DNA of 64,000 nt from Gammaproteobacteria bacterium (GCA_017302255.1 JAFLDV010000007.1:62001-126000); one strand, 5' to 3'; shown: positions 29,644 through 39,972, numbered from the stretch's first letter. A program made the numbers and translations. The notes: a model not told the origin generated them from the letters alone.

Positions 29644-30102
29644 TTAATATCCTTCAGAAGCTTGTTGTAAGCGCCGGAAATACTGCTGTCCCGCAATCTC
29701 ATCAAACAGCTTTTGCTCTGCCCTGGCAGCCTTGGTCAGCAGCGCTTGCCGTTCTTTTTCGAGTAACATCTCGAGGGCTTTACGCTTCTTTTGCATTTCT
29801 AACCAAGCTTGGCGGCGTTGCTCTACTACTTTTTTCGCTTGAATGATTTGACGATTTTGCTGCTCTAACGCTTGGTCGAGCTTAGTGATGAAGTTCAGAT
29901 ATTGATTAAACTGCCGGCTCTGCATACCTTGCGCACCACGTTGCTGGCTTTGCCGAACATAATCGGTGCGGTAAGTCGCTAAACCGTCATACTTTTGTTG
30001 TGCTTGCAGCATAAATTGCTGCGCTTGAGAGAATTGTGCTTGTAGCTTCTCTTCTTTTTCCAACTGGACTTTAATTAAGAGTGCTAGTTGTGACATCGCC
30101 AT
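29644..30102 (-). CDS. fliJ: FliJ, export ATPase stalk/chaperone
   Basis: 152 residues, almost wholly coiled coil with Gln/Lys/Arg-rich heptads. It fits FliJ, which inserts into the FliI ring and escorts chaperones. It begins directly after fliI. Identification rests on place and fold, as the family is poorly conserved. A 185-bp gap then separates it from fliK. Confidence 0.9.
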   Translation of the reverse strand: MAMSQLALLIKVQLEKEEKLQAQFSQAQQFMLQAQQKYDGLATYRTDYVRQSQQRGAQGMQSRQFNQYLNFITKLDQALEQQNRQIIQAKKVVEQRRQAWLEMQKKRKALEMLLEKERQALLTKAARAEQKLFDEIAGQQYFRRLQQASEGY

Positions 30103-30104
30103 AA

Positions 30105-31442
30105 TTAAAAGCCTCGGTTGTTAGGGATAAGTTGAACCAAACCCGCCAGACTGTCATCGTAAGGCACCACGTCAAGCATTCCCTGTTGCAAAAACTTATT
30201 AATTTTCGGCATTTGCGCCATTGCGACATCTAATAACGGATCTGAGCCGCGCACATAAGCGCCAATAGCAATCAGATCTTTACTTTGAGAAAAGCTAGAA
30301 ACCATTTGTTTCACGGCCCGAGCCATTTGTTGATGCTCAGGACTTGTCACCGCTGGCATTACCCGGCTAATCGATTTTTCGATGTCTATCGCAGGAAAAT
30401 GACCGCTGTCTGCCAGTTGGCGTGACAATACAATATGACCATCCAAAATTGCCCTTGCGGCATCGGCAATTGGATCTTGTAAATCGTCACCTTCCGACAA
30501 CACCGTATAAAAAGCGGTGATTGAACCTTGACCATCCGCGCCGTTACCAGCCCGTTCAACCAAAGCCGGTAACTTGGCAAACACCGAAGGTGGATAACCC
30601 TTAGTTGCAGGTGGCTCACCGACCGCAAGCGCGATCTCCCGCTGCGCTTGTGCATACCGGGTGACCGAATCTAATAACAGCAGCACATCTAGGCCTTGGT
30701 CCCGGAAATATTCGGCAATTTGTACTGCGGTTTCACAACCTTTTAAGCGCATCAGTGGCGATACATCTGCTGGCGCAGCCACGACTACCGAGCGCTTACG
30801 GCCCTCATCGCCAAGGATTTCGTCGATAAATTCTTTAACTTCGCGGCCCCGCTCACCGACCAAACCAACCACGATCACATCGGCAGAAGTGCCGCGGGTC
30901 ATCATGCCCAGCAATACCGATTTACCTACACCGGAGCCGGCGAACAAGCCCATCCGTTGGCCCTTGCCAACGGTGATGATGGCATTAATCGCTCGCACAC
31001 CCACATCTAACGGCTGGCGAATTGGTCGGCGCTGCAATGGATTAATTGGCGTTTTTTTCTGAGTTGCATATTCATCAGAGCGCACAGGCCCTTTGCCATC
31101 TAGCGGCGTACCTGCGCCGTCAATCACACGACCCAGCAGCGCCATGGTAAGTGGGACACCTTGGTAATCCTGCAATGGCGTCACGCGTGCGCCAGGCAGA
31201 ACACCATTGACGTCATCTTTGGGCATGAGGAAGATACGATCTTGGGAAAAGCCGACAACCTCAGCATACAACTCGCCTGAAGCTGTTTCGACATGACAAG
31301 TTTGACCGATAGCCGCGCTGCAGCCCGTTGCCTCTAGGGTTAAACCGACCACACGTACCAAACGCCCTGCGACCACTGGGCGATTGACTCGAATGTGTTC
31401 ACGTTGGCCTTGGATCCGTTCGGCTAAGGAAGGTTGGCTCAT
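30105..31442 (-). CDS. fliI: FliI, flagellar export ATPase
   Basis: 445 residues. Walker [12 protein letters not shown], Walker [17 protein letters not shown] and the F1-type beta fold are seen. It powers loading of export substrates. The frame extends 22 codons upstream inside fliH, but ATG at 31442, 16 bp after the fliH stop, begins the conserved part ([10 protein letters not shown]). Confidence 0.96.
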   Translation of the reverse strand: MSQPSLAERIQGQREHIRVNRPVVAGRLVRVVGLTLEATGCSAAIGQTCHVETASGELYAEVVGFSQDRIFLMPKDDVNGVLPGARVTPLQDYQGVPLTMALLGRVIDGAGTPLDGKGPVRSDEYATQKKTPINPLQRRPIRQPLDVGVRAINAIITVGKGQRMGLFAGSGVGKSVLLGMMTRGTSADVIVVGLVGERGREVKEFIDEILGDEGRKRSVVVAAPADVSPLMRLKGCETAVQIAEYFRDQGLDVLLLLDSVTRYAQAQREIALAVGEPPATKGYPPSVFAKLPALVERAGNGADGQGSITAFYTVLSEGDDLQDPIADAARAILDGHIVLSRQLADSGHFPAIDIEKSISRVMPAVTSPEHQQMARAVKQMVSSFSQSKDLIAIGAYVRGSDPLLDVAMAQMPKINKFLQQGMLDVVPYDDSLAGLVQLIPNNRGF

Positions 31443-31458
31443 CAAAGCAAAATCCGAA

Positions 31459-32262
31459 TTAACTGTCTTGCCCTGAAGTTTGCAAGAAGTGCTCCAATGT
31501 TTTAGCAATGCGAGTTTTTAACGTGCGTTCTACGCTCGAATCACCGGCGTCAATGCGGCAATCCCCTTGATTTAATGCAGGTTCTTGTCGTAATTGCCAG
31601 CCACGTTCGGCAATATTTTCCGCAGTAAAATGCTGTTCGACAATCGCCAAATCGGCTGGATGTAGCTGAATTCGAATATTTTTGGCTTGTTGCGGTAAAG
31701 CGTCAATTGCCTGACGCAAAGTTTGCAAGATGGCCGCTGGATTCGTTTTGACTTCTACTTGCACCACGGCTTCAGCCATCGCGACCGCAAGCTCGACCAA
31801 AGATTGTTCAACCTGCTCGTCAACTTTGTAAAGCGGCGCCTGCAGCTGCGATATCAGCAGTTGCAGTTGCGCCAATTGTTCACGGATCAGTGACTCACCT
31901 TCGGCATAACCTAGCTTTTTGCCTTCGGCTTGGCCTTGCTGCAAGCCATCTTGATAACCTTGCTCACGACCTTCGGCGTATCCTTGGCCAAAGCCTTCTT
32001 CTTTACCTTGGGCGACACCATCGTCATAAGCCGCTTGGCGGATCTGATCTATATCTTCCGCAGTTAATGGCTTAATCTCTTCAATTTCGGCCTTACTGAC
32101 CGCAGCTCGGCGTTCTGGTTCCGTTTTGTATAAGGCATTGGTCTTAGTGCGATCTTTGACAACACCTTTTTGAAAATCCGGTGTTGGCCAATCTTTTAAC
32201 AGCTCTAAAACTTCGGCATCTGGTTCAAAAGGCCGATTTTTAATAAAAGAATTCAGGCTCAT
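31459..32262 (-). CDS. fliH: FliH, regulator of the export ATPase
   Basis: 267 residues with a Gly-rich repeat region (about 90-125, with repeated EGxxxGYxxG and GxxQG patterns forming GxxxG helices) and a C-terminal FliI-binding domain. The GxxxG tract is a FliH hallmark. ATG at 32262 has AAGGAG nine bases upstream; the GTG two codons earlier is too close to that site. Confidence 0.93.
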   Translation of the reverse strand: MSLNSFIKNRPFEPDAEVLELLKDWPTPDFQKGVVKDRTKTNALYKTEPERRAAVSKAEIEEIKPLTAEDIDQIRQAAYDDGVAQGKEEGFGQGYAEGREQGYQDGLQQGQAEGKKLGYAEGESLIREQLAQLQLLISQLQAPLYKVDEQVEQSLVELAVAMAEAVVQVEVKTNPAAILQTLRQAIDALPQQAKNIRIQLHPADLAIVEQHFTAENIAERGWQLRQEPALNQGDCRIDAGDSSVERTLKTRIAKTLEHFLQTSGQDS

Positions 32263-32287
32263 CCGCACTTACTCCTTGGGCTTAGAC

Positions 32288-33325
32288 TTACAGGAAGTCT
32301 TCGCCGCCACCGCCACCTAACATAATTTCGCCGGCATCGGCCAAGCGGCGTGCTGTCGACAGAATTTCTTTTTGTGCGGTTTCCACTTCGCTGACACGAA
32401 CTGGTCCCATCGCTTCCAAATCGTCTGCCAACATTTCGGCAGCGCGTTTTGACATATTTTTCAGGATCTTCTCGCGTAATGTTTCGTCGGCACCTTTCAG
32501 TGCTTTCATCAACACATCCTGTTGAACTTCGCGCAAGATTGCTTGAATTGCCCGGTCGTCGACTTCTAATAAGTTTTCGAATACGAACATCAAATCTTGA
32601 ATTTGCTGCGCCATTTCTTCGTCGTGCTCGCGGATAGAATCCATCAACTGACCTTCGACGTTGGTGTCTAGGTAGTTCATGATATCGGCCGCAGCTTTTA
32701 AGCCGCCCATTTTCGCCGCTTGCGCACCCGCTTGACCGGCGAACTGTTTCTCCATGATTTCGTTCAACTCTTGCAACGCCGCTGGTTGCACTTCTTCTAA
32801 GTTGGCGATCCGCATGGTTAAATCTAGTCGAACTTTTTCCGGGAACTGGCTCAAGATTTCCGCTGATTGTTCTGGCTCTAAATAAGACAATACAATCGTT
32901 TGGATCTGCGGATGCTCGTTGCGTATGATATTCGCCACTTGCTTCGAATCCATCCATTTCAGAGAATCAAGACCCTTAGCGCCGCCGCCCAAGATAATTT
33001 GGTCGATTAAGTTAGACGCTTTCTCTTCACCTAAGGCTGCCGTTAATGCACGACGAATAAACTCTTCGCTTTGGAAGCCGATGGTACTAAAGTTTTGGAT
33101 CTGCTCAATAAACAAGCGATGCACTGCTGAAATCTTGGCCTGGTTTAAGTCCTCAATCGAGGCCATTGCCATACCAACTTTCTGCACTTGTTTTGGCTCT
33201 AAATGCTTCAGGATCTGGGCAGCATCTTCCTCTGACAGACTGAGCAGCAGAATAGCGGCCTTTTCCACACCATCAAGCTTACCAACGTCGAACGCCGGTT
33301 TTTGGGTAGTCTCTACATTACTCAT
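32288..33325 (-). CDS. fliG: FliG, flagellar switch/torque protein
   Basis: 345 residues with the three ARM-like FliG domains. EHPQ (hinge motif) and the C-terminal torque helix with charged residues (ADDLEAMGPVRVSEVETAQKE) are seen. It overlaps the fliF end by 8 bp, as is usual. It binds FliF and transmits torque from the stators. Confidence 0.97.
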   Translation of the reverse strand: MSNVETTQKPAFDVGKLDGVEKAAILLLSLSEEDAAQILKHLEPKQVQKVGMAMASIEDLNQAKISAVHRLFIEQIQNFSTIGFQSEEFIRRALTAALGEEKASNLIDQIILGGGAKGLDSLKWMDSKQVANIIRNEHPQIQTIVLSYLEPEQSAEILSQFPEKVRLDLTMRIANLEEVQPAALQELNEIMEKQFAGQAGAQAAKMGGLKAAADIMNYLDTNVEGQLMDSIREHDEEMAQQIQDLMFVFENLLEVDDRAIQAILREVQQDVLMKALKGADETLREKILKNMSKRAAEMLADDLEAMGPVRVSEVETAQKEILSTARRLADAGEIMLGGGGGEDFL

Positions 33326-35027
33326 CTTCAGCCAACCAATTCTTCACGACCAGAGAGGAAAGTTCAGGTTCATTGGCAACCAATGCCCGCACCGCTTTTA
33401 ATAAGTCTTCATCGCCATGCAGATCCGGTAGCATTAAGGTACCGTCCGCTGCGAAGCCGACCGACTTCGCATCAAATTCTTTCGTCAGCATATCTAAGGT
33501 GTCATCGCCTAAGTCTACGCCACGTGACAGAGAATGTTCATCATAACTTTCGGTCGTATCTTCAGGGTAGATCAATCGTTTCAACATTGGTTTCACGATC
33601 GCCATGATAAGTACGATGATTACGATGACGGCAGCTAGTAGTTTCACCACTTTGTAGAACCATTCCTGCTCCCACAGCGGTAGTTCTTTGGCTTCGACTA
33701 TCTCAGCACGAGTAAACGGCACTGATACCACTTCAATAGTATCACCACGTTGCACGTCAAAACCGACACCACCTTGTAGTAAACGACGAATGTTTTGTAA
33801 CTCAGCTTGAGATCTTGGCTCTGGTTTGGCGGCCTCTTCACCTTTGGCTTCGCCTAATTTGTAATCAACAGCAACCGACACGCTAATCCGACGGATCACA
33901 CCCGATTGTTGGGTGGAATGGCTAATAGTCGTATCAAGCTCATAGTTGCGGGTGACTTCTTTACTGTTGCGACCAGGCACTACCGGCGTCGAGCCATCAG
34001 CTGCTTTTTCCGGAATATTGGCATCAACTGGTGGCTGGTTCGATAAAGCACCAGGGATCCCAACTGAACCGCCGCCGACACTATTTTCCTCTGCGGTCAT
34101 TTCACTGCGGACTGCCGGTAAATCGGGGTTAAAACGTTTTTGCGTTTGTTCGGTTGCGGTAAAATCCATCAACAGATCAACTTGGGCAGTGTAGTTATCA
34201 AGGCCCAGTACCGGGATCAGAATAGAGTCAATTTTCTGGCGATATTCTTCTTCACGTTTTTGTTCGAGTTCATATTCTTTGCGAGAACGCGCTGACGCCG
34301 CATCTTGCGAGCCACTGTTAAGTAAACGGCCATTTTGGTCGGTTACTGTGACTTTCGTTGGCTCCAAGCCTTGCACTGCTGAAGCAACTAAATCGACAAT
34401 CGCATCAACCTCAGAGTCTTTTAATGCTTTACCGCCTTTGGCTGTAATCATTACAGTTGCTGATGGCTGTTTCTCAATTCGCGCAAAGATGTTCTCTTTC
34501 GGAATGGCTAACAGTACTCGCGCTCTTGCGACATTTTGAAACTCTTCGATAGTCCGAGCCAGCTGTTGCTCACGGCTATGTTTCAAACGTTCCATTTCTA
34601 AACGCTGACTCACGCCAAAGCCACTGTCTTGCATCAGAATATCTTCACCAGAATTAGTTTCTGGTTTTACCCCTGCCCGACTTAAGCCAAGTTTGATGCT
34701 TTGATATTTGTCGTCAGGCACTAAAATCACATTGCCTTCGAGTTTATATTCAATTTTTTGTGCATCTAAATAATCCAGATGCTGAATGAGTTCGGTAGTT
34801 TCAAAAGTGCCTAGTGGGCGCATTTCTGGCGCTTTGGCCCAGAAAATAATTAAAATTGCGATGGCGATACAGATGGTGAGCGCCACAATCATTGTTATTT
34901 GGCGGACTATGTCGGTCCCACCCATATTGCCCAAAAACCCAGATTTTTGCTCTTGTTGGGCATTGTTATCCTGAGACGGCGTACCGAAGTCGTTGCTGCT
35001 CAGTGCTAATTCAGTAGATTCAGCCAC
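33318..35027 (-). CDS. fliF: FliF, MS-ring protein
   Basis: 569 residues: two membrane helices (about 42-62 and 445-465), between them ring-building motifs and YscJ domains, and a C-terminal FliG-binding tail (about 535-569). The start is GTG at 35027, with GGAGGAG about six bases upstream. Confidence 0.97.
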   Translation of the reverse strand: MAESTELALSSNDFGTPSQDNNAQQEQKSGFLGNMGGTDIVRQITMIVALTICIAIAILIIFWAKAPEMRPLGTFETTELIQHLDYLDAQKIEYKLEGNVILVPDDKYQSIKLGLSRAGVKPETNSGEDILMQDSGFGVSQRLEMERLKHSREQQLARTIEEFQNVARARVLLAIPKENIFARIEKQPSATVMITAKGGKALKDSEVDAIVDLVASAVQGLEPTKVTVTDQNGRLLNSGSQDAASARSRKEYELEQKREEEYRQKIDSILIPVLGLDNYTAQVDLLMDFTATEQTQKRFNPDLPAVRSEMTAEENSVGGGSVGIPGALSNQPPVDANIPEKAADGSTPVVPGRNSKEVTRNYELDTTISHSTQQSGVIRRISVSVAVDYKLGEAKGEEAAKPEPRSQAELQNIRRLLQGGVGFDVQRGDTIEVVSVPFTRAEIVEAKELPLWEQEWFYKVVKLLAAVIVIIVLIMAIVKPMLKRLIYPEDTTESYDEHSLSRGVDLGDDTLDMLTKEFDAKSVGFAADGTLMLPDLHGDEDLLKAVRALVANEPELSSLVVKNWLAEDE

Positions 35028-35041
35028 TTGTTACTCCTCCG

Positions 35042-35377
35042 TCAGACCGGCATTGCCATAATTTCTTTGTATGCTTCAACTAGCTTGTTGCGAACCTGTA
35101 CCGTCGCTTCAAAGGCAATTGATGCTTTTTGTCCTGCAATCATCGCTTGAGCCAGAGTCACTTTCGGATCCCCCATCTCTACAGCGGTGGCAAGTTGATT
35201 GGAATTTTGTTGTAAGCCATTGACGTTATCGAGCGCCATTTTCAATAGGCCTTGGAAATCGGCTTGGCTGGTATTCTCTGTGGTTACCAAACCAGGGCGA
35301 AGGTCATTGGAAATATTCTGCGCTTGTCGCGCATAAGCCTGCATTTCTTGAAACAGTGCGGCGCCTTTAATATCCAT
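35042..35377 (-). CDS. fliE: FliE, MS-ring/rod adaptor
   Basis: 111 residues, MDIKGAALFQEMQAYARQAQ start, and the C-terminal VQVRNKLVEAYKEIMAMPV typical of FliE. The frame is open 23 codons further upstream, but that would pass over the sigma54 promoter, so ATG at 35377 is the start. It leads the fliE-to-fliJ or longer operon. Confidence 0.95.
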   Translation of the reverse strand: MDIKGAALFQEMQAYARQAQNISNDLRPGLVTTENTSQADFQGLLKMALDNVNGLQQNSNQLATAVEMGDPKVTLAQAMIAGQKASIAFEATVQVRNKLVEAYKEIMAMPV

Positions 35378-35418
35378 GATGTTGCTACCTATGGCTTTAA
35401 CTTTTGATAACTTGATAA

Positions 35419-35434
35419 AGCACAAGGCGTGCCA
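35419..35434 (-). promoter_or_regulatory. Sigma54-type promoter before fliE
   Basis: Minus strand: TGGCACGCCTTGTGCT. The -24 box is perfect, GG and GC are ten bases apart, and one base of the -12 box differs (GTGC for TTGC). The start would be near 35408, about 30 bases before the fliE ATG. Confidence 0.88.
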
Positions 35435-35507
35435 ACAATTTACCAATAAAAATCAATAGCATAGGCATTATTTAAGCTGTCAAAAAGCTGACAAGGGCAG
35501 ATCTTCT

Positions 35508-35542
35508 AGAAAAGGTAAGGCCGATCTGTAGATCGGCCTTAC
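35508..35542 (-). terminator. Terminator between flrC and fliE
   Basis: Perfect 12-bp arms (GTAAGGCCGATC at 515-526 and GATCGGCCTTAC at 531-542 of this kilobase) with a TGTA loop, followed on the minus strand by CTTTTC. It separates the regulator genes from the fliE operon. Confidence 0.88.
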
Positions 35543-35558
35543 TGGGATGAGATGAGTA

Positions 35559-36920
35559 CTATGCCGGAAGTTGGATGCCGGATTCGCGCATCCGAGCAAG
35601 TTTGTAGCGCAGGGTTCTGGCACTTATCCCTAATTTCTCGGCGACCTCTTTACGGCGGTTCGCACAAGCCTTCATGGTATCCAGAATTAGCCGATGCTCT
35701 TGCTCGTAAACCCCACTTTTAAACACGCTGAGATCAGGATCATTGGCCATCAGCATGGGACTGGTCATGTCGGGGCTGCGACGCTCACTCGCTGACAACG
35801 TTTCTAATAAAACGTCATCTTCGGTAATCAGCTGATCACTATGCACAATTAATGCGCGTTGGATGACGTTATCAAGCTCGCGCACGTTGCCTGGCCATTC
35901 GTGTGTCAGGAATTTACGTTTAGCGCCCGCAGATAGTTCTGGCACGGCAATGCCTTGTTGCTGGCAATGCCGTTCCAACAAGTGCTGGCACAACGGTAAA
36001 ATGTCTTCAGGTCTTTCCCACAGTGCCGTCCAAGTCAACGGAAACACATTGAGTCGATAGAACAAATCTTCGCGGAATTGCCCTTGAGCAACGGCTTGAC
36101 GCAGATCTCGGTTACTGGTTGCAATGACTCGAACATCAAGTTTAATAGTTTTGCGACTGCCCAAACGCTCAACCTCACGCTCTTGCAGTACACGCAGCAA
36201 TTTGGCCTGTAGGTTCAAATCCATTTCACTAATTTCATCGAGTAAAATGGTGCCCTGTTGTGCTTGTTCAAACTTGCCTGGACACGCTTGAATTGCGCCG
36301 GTAAAGGCACCTTTTTCATAACCAAATAGCGTTGATTCCAACATATTTTCTGGAATTGCCGCACAGTTAATCGCAACGAATGGGCCTTCATGCCGTGGCG
36401 ATTGCTGATGAATGTAGCGTGCTAGCACTTCTTTACCAGAACCACTTGGACCTAACACCATCACGGTAGCATCAGAGCGAGCAACCTTAGCCGCCAATTT
36501 AACCAACTGCGTGCTGCTTGGTGCTGCAACAATAGGTTCAAACGCCTTGATATCATCGGGCGGTAAATACCGACCGACCATGTTAACTAGGACTTGCGGT
36601 GAAAATGGCTTGGCTAAATAGTCGACAGCGCCAAGGCGGATAGCTTGTACCGCATCGTTCACTGTGGCATAGGCGGTCATCATTAACACTGGGATCTGCG
36701 GATAGTTCAATTTTATCGACTTCAATAAATCGAGCCCGGAAATCCCTGACATCTGCACATCGCTAACCACTAAACGACACTTGTGCTGTTTCAGTAATTG
36801 CATTGCTTGTTCGCCACTATCTGCAGCGATCACTTCATACTGTGCCAACAATAAGGTATCGGTCAGGGCTTCTCGTAAACCCGCATCATCCTCAACGACC
36901 AAAATTTTAGTTGTTTGCAT
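35559..36920 (-). CDS. flrC: FlrC/FleR, sigma54 response regulator
   Basis: 453 residues: receiver domain with phospho-acceptor Asp54 (LVVSDVQMSG), AAA+ domain with Walker A GPSGSGKE (157-164) and the sigma54-contacting GAFTGA (204-209), and a C-terminal Fis-type helix-turn-helix (RRKEVAEKLGISARTLRYKLA). Phosphorylated by FlrB, it turns on middle flagellar genes. It overlaps flrB by 14 bp. Confidence 0.96.
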   Translation of the reverse strand: MQTTKILVVEDDAGLREALTDTLLLAQYEVIAADSGEQAMQLLKQHKCRLVVSDVQMSGISGLDLLKSIKLNYPQIPVLMMTAYATVNDAVQAIRLGAVDYLAKPFSPQVLVNMVGRYLPPDDIKAFEPIVAAPSSTQLVKLAAKVARSDATVMVLGPSGSGKEVLARYIHQQSPRHEGPFVAINCAAIPENMLESTLFGYEKGAFTGAIQACPGKFEQAQQGTILLDEISEMDLNLQAKLLRVLQEREVERLGSRKTIKLDVRVIATSNRDLRQAVAQGQFREDLFYRLNVFPLTWTALWERPEDILPLCQHLLERHCQQQGIAVPELSAGAKRKFLTHEWPGNVRELDNVIQRALIVHSDQLITEDDVLLETLSASERRSPDMTSPMLMANDPDLSVFKSGVYEQEHRLILDTMKACANRRKEVAEKLGISARTLRYKLARMRESGIQLPA

Positions 36921-38088
36921 AGGGTTGCTCCTCGACCTGATGTGTTGCTGCGTTCACCGATTGATAAACCGGGATCCGCATTTCGAATCTTGCCCCGCCA
37001 TGTTCGCCGTTGATACAACGTACTGAACCATGGTGGGAATGGGCGACCGCTTGTACAACGGCTAATCCTAAGCCGGTGCCGTTATTGCGTGTGGTAAAAA
37101 ACGGTTCGAAAATCTGCTGCTGCAAAGCCGCTGGCACACCTGGACCGCGATCTTCCACAGCCAGCACTACATAATTGCCAGTCGGATCTGGCAAAGCACA
37201 CAAATCAATCTGTGCACCAGGCCCAGCGTGTTGCAAAGCGTTCTGAATTAAATTAGCTAACGCGCCTGTGAGAGCACTATGGTTGCCCAGCACCTGCAAA
37301 TCAGGCTGTGGGAGTTCAACCGCGATATGGCCGTCTTGGGCGACCACGATAGCTTCAACTGAGCTGTAGACTTCGCTTAATAGCTGTTGCATCGACAATT
37401 CGGCAACTTGTTGTTCGCGACCAGCGCGAGCGAATAACAGTAAGTCATTCACTTGCTGTTCGAGATCTTGCAAGCGATTCAATAATTTATTGGAAAACTG
37501 ACCACGGGATTCGGCACTGAGTTTTTGATTGGTTAGGTTTTGCGCATAGAGCATAGCGCTCGCCAGTGGCGTACGGATCTGGTGGGCTAATGACGCCATC
37601 ATTTTGCCAAGTCCAGATAAACGCTGCAGATGAGATAAGCGGCTTTGTAATTGCCGAGTTTCCGTCAAATCGGTCAGCACAATTAATTGCCCTGCTAACG
37701 GATCTAGCGAGGTAATGGCTAATTTGACCCGCCGACCATCATGTAACGAAACTTCTAGGCCATCATCGCTACGTGGCCGAAAACTACGATTGACGATATC
37801 CAACCAGCGCTGGCCAATCAGCGGTTCACCGAGCATCGATACCGCTACCGGATTCGCTTTTGCCACAAAACCACGTTGGTCAAGCTCAACCACGCCGGTT
37901 GGCAATACTTGCACCAATAACTGTAAGCGTTGCAATTCAAGCTGGTCGGCCGCGGGCATCGGCAGAGCCGCAGGTGACTCGTCTGGCATAAAAGCAAAAC
38001 GTGCAGAACTCGGAATGTTTCTCGCAGGCTCTGTCACAGTTTGCACTAAGCGCAAAGCGGAGGGGCGTATAGCTGCATGTGTTGGCAT
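36907..38088 (-). CDS. flrB: FlrB/FleS, flagellar sensor kinase
   Basis: 393 residues, no membrane helix seen. A PAS domain (about 55-145) precedes the H box with His169 (SLAHQIRTPL) and the HATPase domain (NLIQNAL, DRGPGVP, GTGLGLAVV). It is the cognate kinase of FlrC. A sigma54 site directly upstream fits control by FlrA. Confidence 0.95.
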   Translation of the reverse strand: MPTHAAIRPSALRLVQTVTEPARNIPSSARFAFMPDESPAALPMPAADQLELQRLQLLVQVLPTGVVELDQRGFVAKANPVAVSMLGEPLIGQRWLDIVNRSFRPRSDDGLEVSLHDGRRVKLAITSLDPLAGQLIVLTDLTETRQLQSRLSHLQRLSGLGKMMASLAHQIRTPLASAMLYAQNLTNQKLSAESRGQFSNKLLNRLQDLEQQVNDLLLFARAGREQQVAELSMQQLLSEVYSSVEAIVVAQDGHIAVELPQPDLQVLGNHSALTGALANLIQNALQHAGPGAQIDLCALPDPTGNYVVLAVEDRGPGVPAALQQQIFEPFFTTRNNGTGLGLAVVQAVAHSHHGSVRCINGEHGGARFEMRIPVYQSVNAATHQVEEQPYANN

Positions 38089-38124
38089 AAAAGCGACCGT
38101 CAGTGAATTGTCCTACCGACCTAA

Positions 38125-38140
38125 AGCAGGAATCATGCCA
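38125..38140 (-). promoter_or_regulatory. Sigma54-type promoter before flrBC
   Basis: Minus strand: TGGCATGATTCCTGCT. GG and GC are ten bases apart. Known in Vibrio: flrBC are transcribed by sigma54 under FlrA. The start would fall about 26 bases before the flrB ATG. Confidence 0.82.
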
Positions 38141-38166
38141 AATAAAATCACTTTATATTTCATTGA

Positions 38167-38190
38167 GTTGGCGAAATTTATTTCGCCAAC
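38167..38190 (-). terminator. Perfect hairpin between flrA and flrB
   Basis: A 10-bp perfect inverted repeat (GTTGGCGAAA/TTTCGCCAAC) with a TTTA loop, 15 bp after the flrA stop and just upstream of the flrBC sigma54 site. It could end flrA transcription, though no U-run follows, or be a protein-binding site. Confidence 0.45.
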
Positions 38191-38204
38191 ATTTTGACAA
38201 GTCG

Positions 38205-39671
38205 TTACTCGGAGTAACTTTCACCTTCATCGCGCATCAAATTATATTTGCGCATTTTTTCGACTAAGGTGGTGCGGCGAAGGCTTAAAATATCGGCTGC
38301 GCGAGCCACTACATAATCGTGACGCTCTAATGCTTGGTTAATCAGCGATACCTCTAAATCAGCCAAGTATTGTTTTAAATCTAAGCCATGTTCCGGCAAA
38401 TATTCCAAACCACCACCGCCTAATTGTGAGTTCAATTGCTGAGCGCCATCGTCGTCATCATCATCGTTAAATTGGAACATCTCGTTGATCACATCACGTT
38501 CCAGCAGCGCTTCCGGATAATGCGGTACGTAGGTATCGACTTCAATATGGCGATACTTGTGCGGGAGCTCCGCAACATCAATTACCTGTCCTGGATACAT
38601 AATGGTCAAGCGCTCGACCAAGTTGGCGAGCTCTCGCACGTTGCCTGGCCATGGATGCAATTTCAAACTCTCTAAAGCACGCTCAGTAAACTTGATACCC
38701 GCTTGGTTATTGCTGTCTAAACGGGCTTGCAACTCCTGCACCAGCAGTGGCAAATCTTCAGCCCGCTCTTTCAGCGCTGGAGTCTCAATTGGAAACACAT
38801 TCAACCGATAGTACAAGTCTTCACGAAAGCGTCCATCTTCAATCATGCCTTCCAGCTGGCGATGCGTAGCCGCAATAATTCGCACATCGGCGCGGATCGG
38901 TTGATTGCCACCAACCCGCTCGTAAGTGCGCTCTTGCAACACTCGAAGCAGCTTTACTTGCATTGGCAGCGGCATATCGCCAATTTCATCAAGGAATAAG
39001 GTACCGCCTTGCGCCAATTCAAAACGGCCTTTGCGAGTTGAAATCGCACCAGTAAAGGCCCCTTTTTCATGACCAAATAATTCGCTTTCCAACAGCTCTG
39101 CTGGAATGGCGCCACAGTTGATTGGCACAAAGGGTCCATCAGCACGATGCGATAACACATGGATATTACGAGCTACAACTTCTTTACCCGTACCTGACTC
39201 ACCTAAAATCAATACGTTAGCATCAGTTTTCGCTACTTGTTGAATAAGGAAACGCACCTGTTGCATCGGTGCTGTACTGCCGACCATCCCGACAAATTTG
39301 CCAGAGATTTCATGAAAGCGTTGTCCTGGCAATAACCGATGATATTCCTGGCAATCGCGTAATTGCTGGGTCAGTGATGCATAGGCGAAAGGTTCTGTCA
39401 GTAAACCCACGGTGTTGGCATGGCGTAATAACGGTTTCAGCGTTTCCCCAAGCAACAAAAAAGCTGCCTCAGGATTGGCTTCAATGATTGCTTCATGCTG
39501 TTGGCTAGTCAGAGCACCGAGGATCACCACAGCTTTTGGCTCTTTTGCCAGTGCTGCGACTAGGTCATCTTCGCCGATGCGCTCATGGGCTTCAGCAACA
39601 AAACTCAGGATCACCTGCAAGCGGTTTGCTCGTTGGTCCTGTTGATCAAGAATATAAAGCTTCGGCGTCAT
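38205..39671 (-). CDS. flrA: FlrA/FleQ, flagellar master regulator
   Basis: 488 residues: an N-terminal receiver-like FleQ domain without the usual phospho-acceptor pattern, an AAA+ sigma54 activator domain with Walker A GESGTGKE (157-164) and GAFTGA (204-209), an Asp-rich patch (about 395-400), and a C-terminal helix-turn-helix ([18 protein letters not shown]). It heads the flagellar cascade and is held back by FlhG in relatives; FleQ orthologues also bind c-di-GMP. It is divergent from the nonulosonate operon. Confidence 0.95.
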   Translation of the reverse strand: MTPKLYILDQQDQRANRLQVILSFVAEAHERIGEDDLVAALAKEPKAVVILGALTSQQHEAIIEANPEAAFLLLGETLKPLLRHANTVGLLTEPFAYASLTQQLRDCQEYHRLLPGQRFHEISGKFVGMVGSTAPMQQVRFLIQQVAKTDANVLILGESGTGKEVVARNIHVLSHRADGPFVPINCGAIPAELLESELFGHEKGAFTGAISTRKGRFELAQGGTLFLDEIGDMPLPMQVKLLRVLQERTYERVGGNQPIRADVRIIAATHRQLEGMIEDGRFREDLYYRLNVFPIETPALKERAEDLPLLVQELQARLDSNNQAGIKFTERALESLKLHPWPGNVRELANLVERLTIMYPGQVIDVAELPHKYRHIEVDTYVPHYPEALLERDVINEMFQFNDDDDDDGAQQLNSQLGGGGLEYLPEHGLDLKQYLADLEVSLINQALERHDYVVARAADILSLRRTTLVEKMRKYNLMRDEGESYSE

Positions 39672-39741
39672 TACAGGTCGCTAATCATGGTTTTTTTCAT
39701 TTTTGCAAAGCAATCCCATACTAGCAAGGCCAAAACGATGT

Positions 39742-39765
39742 TTTTTTGACGCATCTGTCAAAAAA
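39742..39765. promoter_or_regulatory. Palindrome upstream of flrA, possible operator
   Basis: Perfect 9-bp arms TTTTTTGAC/GTCAAAAAA with a six-base centre. It lies just upstream of the extended -10-like sequence for flrA, where a regulator could act. Confidence 0.4.
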
Positions 39766-39791
39766 GTAACGGCAAGCGAGTACTTCGTGCA

Positions 39792-39823
39792 GTTTATTTA
39801 CCGACTCTCAACAATAAATAAAC
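39792..39823. repeat. AT-rich inverted repeat upstream of flrA
   Basis: Perfect 9-bp arms GTTTATTTA/TAAATAAAC with a 14-base centre. Role unknown; an operator or a cruciform is possible. Confidence 0.4.
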
Positions 39824-39960
39824 CTACCAGCCAAGAAGCGATCTGATAGTTGCCTTAGAAATTTGAGGAATGTCAGATGGAAACTGAAATGTCAGTGGCT
39901 ATCTCACTGGATTTAAAGTGAATTATGGTGCCATACTAGGATTGATATCGAGATGTGTCA

Positions 39961-39972
39961 CGCGGTAGCGCC
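39961..39972 (+). promoter_or_regulatory. Degenerate ops-like site in the pse operon leader
   Basis: CGCGGTAGCGCC matches the ops consensus GGCGGTAGCGTG at 9 of 12 positions, with the core GCGGTAGCG unbroken. It is in the sense orientation 120 bp before pseB. The mismatches leave real doubt. Confidence 0.35.

Noticed and set aside
32259..32957. Long open frame (232 codons) antisense-frame overlap within fliG
   Set aside because: It is Arg/Ser-rich and a frame shadow of fliG, which fully accounts for the region.
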